Shown here: positions 56,605-64,000 of the stretch, piece by piece
How the letters are laid out: every line of letters begins with the position of its first letter
Numbering within the stretch: the first letter of the stretch is position 1
Source of the DNA: Daucus carota subsp. sativus
Taxonomy: Eukaryota; Streptophyta; Magnoliopsida; Apiales; Apiaceae
Direction of reading: 5' to 3'
DNA length: 64,000 bases
NCBI RefSeq assembly: GCF_001625215.2
Contig: NC_030385.2
Span: 35,055,598 to 35,119,597, forward strand
Position numbers and translations under genes: made by a program
Notes under the pieces: generated by a model
The model's database searches: none
The model's input: the letters and a program-made list of their open reading frames with translations, nothing else
Told to the model about the DNA's origin: nothing

Positions 56605-56746
56605 TATAGTTTCTCTTGGTTTGTATTTTAGTTTTTATCTTCGTGGTTTATCTTTGAGCATTTGCCTTTATATATATATATATAGGCAAATGCTCAAAGA
56701 GAAACAACAAAGATAAAAACCAAAATGGAAACCAATAGAAACTATA
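56605..56746. repeat. Long hairpin with AT loop
   Basis: Arms of about 63 bases (TATAGTTTCTCTTGGTTT at the left against AAACCAATAGAAACTATA at the right, and GAGCATTTGCCT against AGGCAAATGCTC) enclose an AT dinucleotide loop. Repeated at 60570-60711. Confidence 0.9.
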
Positions 56747-56946
56747 AAAGTTATAAACTAGGGATCCGAATATTCTTCAAAATAGGGATCCGAATTAAAT
56801 AGGGATCCGAATATTCTTCAAAATTAACAAATTTTGATAAAGTTATAAACAGAAGAACAATGATTACATAAGGTTTTATGTTTCCTCTCGAAATACATAT
56901 TTTTTAGAGTGGAACGTTATCAATCTATGTTTGCTTTCTTGTTATC

Positions 56947-57170
56947 TCGATGAAGATCATATCATTTTCTCGGCAAGAGTCTAAAGCTATATGTATTCTC
57001 TCAGGAAGTGGTGCCATGTCCAATGTCACTGTTAGAGCTATATATATTCTCTCAGCAAATGGTCTTCAACTTGTGAACATTGATGAGAGAATACATATAG
57101 TTGTAAAAGTAACATTTGGAATGACACCATTTCCTGAGAGTACATATAGCTCTAAGCTCTTGCTGCGAAA
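56947..57170 (+). pseudogene. Captured AHL (AT-hook nuclear-localized) gene fragment as an inverted repeat
   Basis: The plus frame reads VISMKIISFSRQ, then KAICILSGSGAMSNVTVR, a strong match to the PPC/DUF296 domain of plant AHL proteins (family text MKIISFSQQGPRAICVLSANG, shortened here). A second partial reading, IYILSANG, follows. The DNA is a nested inverted repeat: 56985-57029 pairs with 57109-57151, and 57038-57054 pairs with 57084-57100. There are thus two forward and two reverse copies of the CTATATGTATTCTCTCA region. No AT-hook and no full gene are present. It looks like exon capture by a transposon followed by inverted duplication. Confidence 0.75.
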
Positions 57171-57467
57171 CGACACGATCTTTATCAAGACATCATGCAA
57201 TCAAACAAAGATAGAAAATGTTCGACTCTAAAAATTTTTGCATTCGGATAAACCTTCTATAATAATAGTTATTTTGATTATAACTTTATCAATTTTATTA
57301 ATTATGAAGAATATTCATATCTCTATTTTGTTTATACATTTATAATTATGGTACGGTTATTATGAAGGTGAGTATAGTTTAAGATATCTTAGGAGTAAAA
57401 AGAATCCTAATATGTGGTTTACATAAACACAATTAATCATAAAAAGGAGTACCCCCTAACACCATCT

Positions 57468-57470
<3 letters not shown>

Positions 57471-57529
<59 letters not shown>
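57471..57529. repeat. (AT)n microsatellite
   Basis: A pure AT run of about 58 bases. The equivalent in copy 2 (61435-61486) is a few bases shorter. A second run is at 58401-58440, and its copy 2 equivalent (62360-62434) is nearly twice as long. Confidence 0.95.
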
Positions 57530-57533
<4 letters not shown>

Positions 57534-58407
57534 ATAAATAAATATATAATGTATCTCTTAGCAAAATGATGGTGGTCAACAGTCTCAACCACAACCATAA
57601 CCATATAAAGGGCTCAATCAACCTTTAAAAGCACAATACAGAGAATTTCAAGATATATAATCAAATAAATAAAGATTTAATTACTAAAATTTTAAGCCAG
57701 GTCAAGGATCCACAGAATGAATGGCTGAGTGTTCAATTATAAGAGAAAGAATCAAGTGAAAAAATTGCACACACAGACATTTGTATGTGATTATGAAAGG
57801 GAAAAAAGAAAGAATAATCAAACCCATCCTCATACATGAACATAATCTTAATTATATATATCATTTATACAAAACAAAATGAGAGAGAAAATGTGTCATC
57901 CCCCAAGATAGCTTTGAAAGAAAGATTTAAACAACTGATATTGCAATGAAACAATATTTAAACAATTGATATTATATATAACACCCACACAAACAGAGAG
58001 AGATTGACCAATTATACTCTCACAAATGATGTTTTAAACTTCATAAAAAAATGGGTATTTATACTAGTATAAGAAGTTTCTAGATAGAACGGGACACTGT
58101 TTCTAGATAGAACGGGACACTGTTGTTGAGCTGAACCAATCAAAATTAAAGAAATTTATACAGAGCCAATGAAATTAAGATACATTTAGAGAGAGCCAAT
58201 ACAAGTTGATCTTTACAATAGTATGACATGTTAAAACCAATTAAAATTTGAGATGATGACATGATTTTTTAATTATACTATTTAGTCAAAAAAATGTTAC
58301 ATAAACTTTTTTGTATATATATATACTATTTACAAAATAGCATTACCAAACTTTGCGTAAAATTTTATTGGGATAATTAAACTAATAATTATTTATACGA
58401 TATATAT

Positions 58408-58441
<34 letters not shown>

Positions 58442-58949
58442 TATTTTACTTATAATTGATGGTTATAAATTGAAACCTTTTATCATGATCAATAATATAT
58501 ATTGCAATATATTAAAATTCCATCAAAATATTATTCATTTATTGATATAAAAAAATCAATATAAAGAACAAAAAAAATTAAGTAAATAATTATTAACTCA
58601 AAATGAGTCTTTAGAAGAATATTAAATCTTTTCATGTGTAGTTAAATTTAAATAATTATACAATACTGGAGAAATTATGATAATACAATTTGATTTTAGA
58701 ATAATATAAATTTTAAAAAAATTTATAGAAATTTATAAGTCTATACTATGAAATTTCTAATTTAAGTTTTATGCATTTCATAAATATACACAACAAAATC
58801 TACAATAAAGTTCAGTTTTGTATAAGATTAAAAAGACACAATACATAGAATATTTGGGGGTGTTATACATTTTTTCTTCTAAAAGTTTAATATTTGTTTA
58901 TTAAAAAAACTTATATCAATTAGTTAAATTCCTTACAATATTTGTAATT

Positions 58950-59340
58950 TTATTGAGATGTTGAAATTTCCACATTTTTTTGAGAAAGTTTAGCAAGTTT
59001 TTTCAAGCGAAATCTGCTTATAATTAATAAGTTTAAGCTCAAAACTAGCACCATTGGATAGCCCAGTGGTCTCAAATTGTAACGCACCTGCATAATCCAG
59101 CTTAACGCTTCCCTTATTCCTAGAGCTTCAGACACATGAATTTCTGGATTGTCCTTGAAACAAGCGGCCGTAGCATAATTATTGTCCCTTGCAATGCAAC
59201 CCACTCCAAACTGTGATGAGTGCCTGAAAACCTGTCTTTATCTGAGGTTTGATCCAATGTTCATTAACACTGGCTCTGACCTGGACATGCTTCATTTGGA
59301 TGACCTGGACATGCTTCATTTGGAGGTTGCACAGGCTCCA
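58950..59340 (-). pseudogene. RNase H-like (RVT_3) relic, LINE-type
   Basis: The minus strand reads SQFGVGCIARDNNYATAACF, then EIHVSEALGIREALSWIMQ, the pattern of the RNase H-like domain at the end of plant LINE polyproteins. An internal 24-bp duplication encodes QVIQMKHV twice just upstream. There is no reverse transcriptase and the frame is broken. It lies at the right end of copy 1 and recurs at 62908-63330 in copy 2. Confidence 0.6.
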
Positions 59341-60911
59341 AACTAGCCCTACCGTGAATTTTTTTCTCAAAGTTTGTCTTTTAAGAAGATGAAAACTGCA
59401 TTTCTACTTCTACCAATCAATCTTGGTAAGCCTAGATAGGACTTTTATTGTCTGCTAATTGCAACAAAGTATACTGCAGGTACCTCCTGGCGGCCGCCCT
59501 AAGATGTTTAAATTATTGTGCCCCTATAATTATATTTAAAGAAATGTAAGGCCAATCAAATAACAAAAAAAATCTAATAACACTATATATAATAGATACT
59601 TCTTCAATTTATATGATGGAAAACAAACAACAGAAAATGTGGGCGCTCATAATTTATAACCGACAAGACATTCGGTGGTCTCCATCATAAGTTTTATATT
59701 TAATATTAACACGAAAATATAAACTAATGCTTTTTATTGCTGCGAAGCATTTCGTAATAAGTAACTTGTCTAGTCTGGATATTTTGTTGAAACAAAAAAT
59801 AATAAAAAAATAGGTTTTTTTACCTGGCCAATTTTGTCATAAACTATCCGTCGTAAGTTTAAATATTTTCAATAGTTAAAGAGTTCTGTCGTAAATTGAC
59901 TGTCATAATATGTTGCCTTAATATTAAGTTAAGGAAGATTAATTTTTCCCCACAATTGTTTTTTTATACATTTTCTGTGAGAAATTAAAAATTTAAAATA
60001 TGAATTTCAAATTAAAAACTAAAAGAATGAAAGAATTTTTGTTTAATAACCTTCCGTCGTAAATTGATTGTCGTAATATGACATGCTAGTATTAAAATAT
60101 AAAAATTAACTTTTTCATCATAAGTTTTCCGTCAAAAATTCTCATTTTAATATGAATATCAAACTAAAAAAATGAAAAGTAAATTATTCAGCATTTTCCG
60201 TCGTAAATATCAGTCGTAAGTTTGCGACAGCATTTTGTTACATGAGGTATTAATATAATGCCAGACCAAGGAATCAATTCGATTAAGGAGAATTGTAAGG
60301 ATTTTGGGACTGGGAATGAACCCCGAGATGGGCCTGAACAGGGTCTAAGTGGGGCCTAGTAGGGTCGGGACGGGGCCTAGTGGGACCATGGTGGGGCCAA
60401 GTTTTGACTCTTAAGGCTGTCTGGAGCCTGTCCAGGGCCAGTGCGGAGCCTTGGCGGGGCCCTAGCGGGCCCGGGGCGGATTGAGTGGGGGCGAGGGTGG
60501 GCCCGAGATGGGTGATGACATATAGGGGGTGGGTGATGACATATAAGAAGGTGGGTGATGTCATTTAGGTATAGTTTCTCTTGGTTTGTATTTTAGTTTT
60601 TATCTTCGTGGTTTATCTTTGAGCATTTGCCTTTATATATATATATATAGGCAAATGCTCAAAGAGAAACAACAAAGATAAAAACCAAAATGGAAACCAA
60701 TAGAAACTATAAAAGTTATAAACTAGGGATCCGAATATTCTTCAAAATAGGGATCCGAATTAAATAGGGATCCGAATATTCTTCAAAATTAACAAATTTT
60801 GATAAAGTTATAAACAGAAGAACAATGATTACATAAGGTTTTATGTTTCCTCTCGAAATACATATTTTTTAGAGTGGAACATTATCAATCTATGTTTGCT
60901 TTCTTGTTATC

Positions 60912-61135
60912 TCGATGAAGATCATATCATTTTCTCGGCAAGAGTCTAAAGCTATATGTATTCTCTCAGGAAGTGGTGCCATGTCCAATGTCACTGTTAG
61001 AGCTATATATATTCTCTCAGCAAATGGTCTTCAACTTGTGAACATTGATGAGAGAATACATATAGTTGTAAAAGTAACATTTGGAATGACACCATTTCCT
61101 GAGAGTACATATAGCTCTAAGCTCTTGCTGTGAAA
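60912..61135 (+). pseudogene. AHL inverted-repeat fragment, copy 2
   Basis: Same structure as 56947-57170. Both arms of the inverted repeat are unchanged. A single base difference near 61131 ends the open frame after SKLLL, outside the paired arms. Confidence 0.75.
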
Positions 61136-61432
61136 CGACACGATCTTTATCAAGACATCATGCAATCAAACAAAGATAGAAAATGTTCGACTCTAAAAAT
61201 TTTTGCATTCGGATAAACCTTCTATAATAATAGTTATTTTGATTATAACTTTATCAATTTTATTAATTATGAAGAATATTCATATCTCTATTTTGTTTAT
61301 AAATTTATAATTATGGTACGGTTATTATGAAGGTGAGTATAGTTTAAGATATCTTAGGAGTAAAAAGAATCCTAATATGTGGTTTACATAAACACAATTA
61401 ATCATAAAAAGGAGTACCCCCTAACACCATCT

Positions 61433-61490
<58 letters not shown>

Positions 61491-62356
61491 ATAAATAAAT
61501 ATATAATGTATCTCTTAGCAAAATGATGGTGGTCAACAGTCTCAACCACAACCATAACCATATAAAGGGCTCAATCAACCTTTAAAAGCACAATACAGAG
61601 AATTTCAAGATATATAATCAAATAAATAAAGATTTAATTACTAAAATTTTAAGCCAGGTCAAGGATCCACAGAATGAATGGCTGAGTGTTCAATTATAAG
61701 AGAAAGAATCAAGTGAAAAAATTGCACACACAGACATTTGTATGTGATTATGAAAGGGAAAAAAGAAAGAATAATCAAACCCATCCTCATACATGAACAT
61801 AATCTTAATTATATATATCATTTATACAAAACAAAATGAGAGAGAAAATGTGTCATCCCCCAAGATAGCTTTGAAAGAAAGATTTAAACAACTGATATTG
61901 CAATGAAACAATATTTAAACAATTGATATTATATATAACACCCACACAAACAGAGAGAGATTGACCAATTATACTCTCACAAATGATGTTTTAAACTTCA
62001 TAAAAAAATGGGTATTTATACTAGTATAAGAAGTTTCTAGATAGAACGGGACACTGTTTCTAGATAGAACGGGACACTGTTGTTGAGCTGAACCAATCAA
62101 AATTAAAGAAATTTATACAGAGCCAATGAAATTAAGATACATTTAGAGAGAGCCAATACAAGTTGATCTTTACAATAGTATGACATGTTAAAACCAATTA
62201 AAATTTGAGATGATGACATGATTTTTTAATTATACTATTTAGTCAAAAAAATGTTACATAAACTTTTTTGTATATATATATGTACTATTTACAAAATAGC
62301 ATTACCAAACTTTGCGTAAAATTTTATTGGGATAATTAAACTAATAATTATTTATA

Positions 62357-62438
<82 letters not shown>

Positions 62439-62907
62439 TTACTTATAATTGATGGTTATAAATCGAAACCTTTTATCATGATCAATAATATATATTGCAA
62501 TATATTAAAATTCCATCAAAATATTATTCATTTATTGATATAAAAAAATCAATATAAAGAACAAAAAAATTAAGTAAATAATTATTAACTCAAAATGAGT
62601 CTTTAGAAGAATATTAAATGTTTTCATGTGTAGTTAAATTTAAATAATTATACAATATTGGAGAAATTATGATAATACAATTTGATTTTAGAATAATATA
62701 AATTTTAAAAAAATTTATAGAAATTTATAAGTCTATACTATGAAATTTCTAATTTAAGTTTTATGCATTTCATAAATATACACAACAAAATCTACAATAA
62801 AGTTCAGTTTTGTATAAGATTAAAAAGACACAATACATAGAATATTTGGGGGTGTTATACATTTTTTCTTCTAAAAGTTTAATATTTGTTTATTAAAAAA
62901 ACTTATA

Positions 62908-63330
62908 TCAATTAGTTAAATTCCTTACAATATTTGTAATTTTATTGAGATGTTGAAATTTCCACATTTTTTGAGAAAGTTTAGCAAGTTTTTTCAAGCG
63001 AAATCTGCTTACAATTAATAAGTTTAAGCTCAAAACTAGCACCATTGGATAGCCCAGTGGTCTCAAATTGTAACGCACCTGCATAATCCAGCTTAACGCT
63101 TCCCTTATTCCTAGAGCTTCAGACACATGAATTTCTGGATTGTCCTTGAAACAAGCGGCCGTAGCATAATTATTGTCCCTTGCAATGCAACCCACTCCAA
63201 ACTGTGATGAGTGCCTGAAAACATGTCTTTATCTGAGGTTTGATCCAATGTTCATTAACACTGGCTCTGACCTGGACATGCTTCATTTGGATGACCTGGA
63301 CATGCTTCATTTGGAGGTTGCACAGGCTCC
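62908..63330 (-). pseudogene. RNase H-like relic, copy 2
   Basis: Repeat of the relic at 58950-59340 with a few base changes, one of which lengthens the tail of the open frame. Not functional. Confidence 0.55.
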
Positions 63331-63359
63331 AAACTAGCCCTACCTTGAATTTTTTTCTC

Positions 63360-64000
63360 AAAGTTTGTCTTTTAAGAAGATGAAAACTGCATTTCTACTT
63401 CTACCAATCAATCTTGGTAAGCCTAGATAGGACTTTTATTGTCTGCTAATTGCAACAAAGTATACTGCAGGTACCTCCTGGCGGCCGCCCTAAGATGTTT
63501 AAATTATTGTGCCCCTATAATTATATTTAAAGAAATGTAAGGCCAATCAAATAACAAAAAAAATCTAATAACACTATATATAATAGATACTTCTTCAATT
63601 TATATGATGGAAAACAAACAACAGAAAATGTGGGCGCTCATAATTTATAACCGACAAGACATTCGGTGGTCTCCATCATAAGTTTTATATTTAATATTAA
63701 CACGAAAATATAAACTAATGCTTTTTATTGCTGCGAAGCATTTCGTAATAAGTAACTTGTCTAGTTTGGATATTTTGTTGAAAAAAAAATAATAAAAAAA
63801 TAGGTTTTTTTTACCTGGCCAATTTTGTCATAAACTATCCGTCGTAAGTTTAAATATTTTCAATAGTTAAAGAGTTCTGTCGTAAATTGACTGTCATAAT
63901 ATGTTGCCTTAATATTAAGTTAAGGAAGATTAATTTTTCCCCACAATAGTTTTTTTATACATTTTCTGTGAGAAATTAAAAATTTAAAATATGAATTTCA
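63360..64000. repeat. 4.0-kb tandem unit, start of copy 3
   Basis: The first 641 bases of a third copy, cut by the window end. It shares the deletion near 63672 with copy 2, so the array continues to the right. Confidence 0.95.

Larger units (their letters stand above)
55363..59368. repeat. 4.0-kb tandem unit, copy 1
   Basis: The unit begins AAAGTTTGTCTTTTAAGAAG and runs 4,006 bp to the start of copy 2. Similarity to the other copies begins exactly at 55363, so this is the left edge of the array. Copy 1 keeps about 35 bp near 55675 (CACTTGGGCCATAATAGTCC) that copies 2 and 3 lack. Parts of the unit are listed separately. Confidence 0.95.
59369..63359. repeat. 4.0-kb tandem unit, copy 2
   Basis: 3,991 bp, nearly identical to copy 1 apart from the shared deletion near 59682, AT-run lengths and scattered base changes. 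It carries the same parts: CACTA-like block 59640-60235, GC-rich block 60295-60565, hairpin 60570-60711, AHL fragment 60912-61135, AT runs and the RNase H relic. Confidence 0.95.

Noticed and set aside
57471-57529. AT runs as replication origin or matrix-attachment sites
   Set aside because: Plain AT microsatellites that vary in length between copies; nothing supports a function.
55363-63359. 4-kb repeats read as LTR-internal-LTR of a retroelement
   Set aside because: Copies abut directly with no TG...CA ends, primer site or polypurine tract. A direct tandem array fits better.

Overview
This window is nuclear DNA from a flowering plant. It is AT-rich, its genes have short exons with GT-AG introns, and it carries many plant transposon families. 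The protein families point to a eudicot: F-box/FBA genes, GPI-anchored lipid-transfer proteins and a 7S seed globulin. I cannot name the species from the sequence alone. No rRNA, tRNA or CRISPR feature was found.

Layout. (1) 1-37.9 kb is a cluster of F-box genes that was expanded by duplication. Two diverged members lie at 852-1964 and 6707-7762. Four close tandem paralogs lie at 21549-22670, 24829-25965, 28844-29938 and 35912-37006, plus a 3'-end fragment at 31527-32207. Each close unit also carries, antisense and downstream, the wreck of an F-box/kelch gene. Transposon fossils separate the units: a MULE transposase relic; an 8.56-kb Ty3/gypsy chromovirus with a 5-bp target duplication, probably sitting in the 3'UTR intron of the second F-box gene; an 830-bp poly(A) retroposon; a truncated LINE; two Stowaway MITEs; Harbinger-like MITEs; and a 1.47-kb foldback element with arms near 0.6 kb.

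(2) 38.7-43.9 kb holds three GPI-anchored non-specific lipid-transfer protein genes. Two are on the minus strand and one on the plus strand. I rebuilt all three exon by exon, and each gives an open frame ending in a hydrophobic GPI signal. (3) 44.9-48.0 kb is a five-exon uL24 (KOW) ribosomal protein gene of the mitochondrial type, with a telo-box near its probable 5'UTR and a near-perfect hairpin in intron 2. (4) 50.7-52.9 kb is a seven-exon vicilin (7S globulin) gene with an N-terminal C-X3-C pair and a Gly/Gln-rich tandem repeat.

(5) 55.36 kb to the window end is a direct tandem array of a 4.0-kb unit: two full copies and the start of a third. The unit has no intact gene. It carries clustered GTCGTAA-type motifs, a GC-rich minisatellite, a long AT-looped hairpin, an RNase H-like relic and, most notably, a piece of an AHL (AT-hook nuclear-localized) transcription-factor exon arranged as a nested inverted repeat. 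That arrangement could make hairpin RNA against AHL genes. This is inference and needs small-RNA data.

The genes do not form one pathway. The F-box genes would supply substrate receptors for SCF ubiquitin ligases, the lipid-transfer proteins act at the cell surface, uL24 acts in organelle translation, and vicilin is a seed storage protein.
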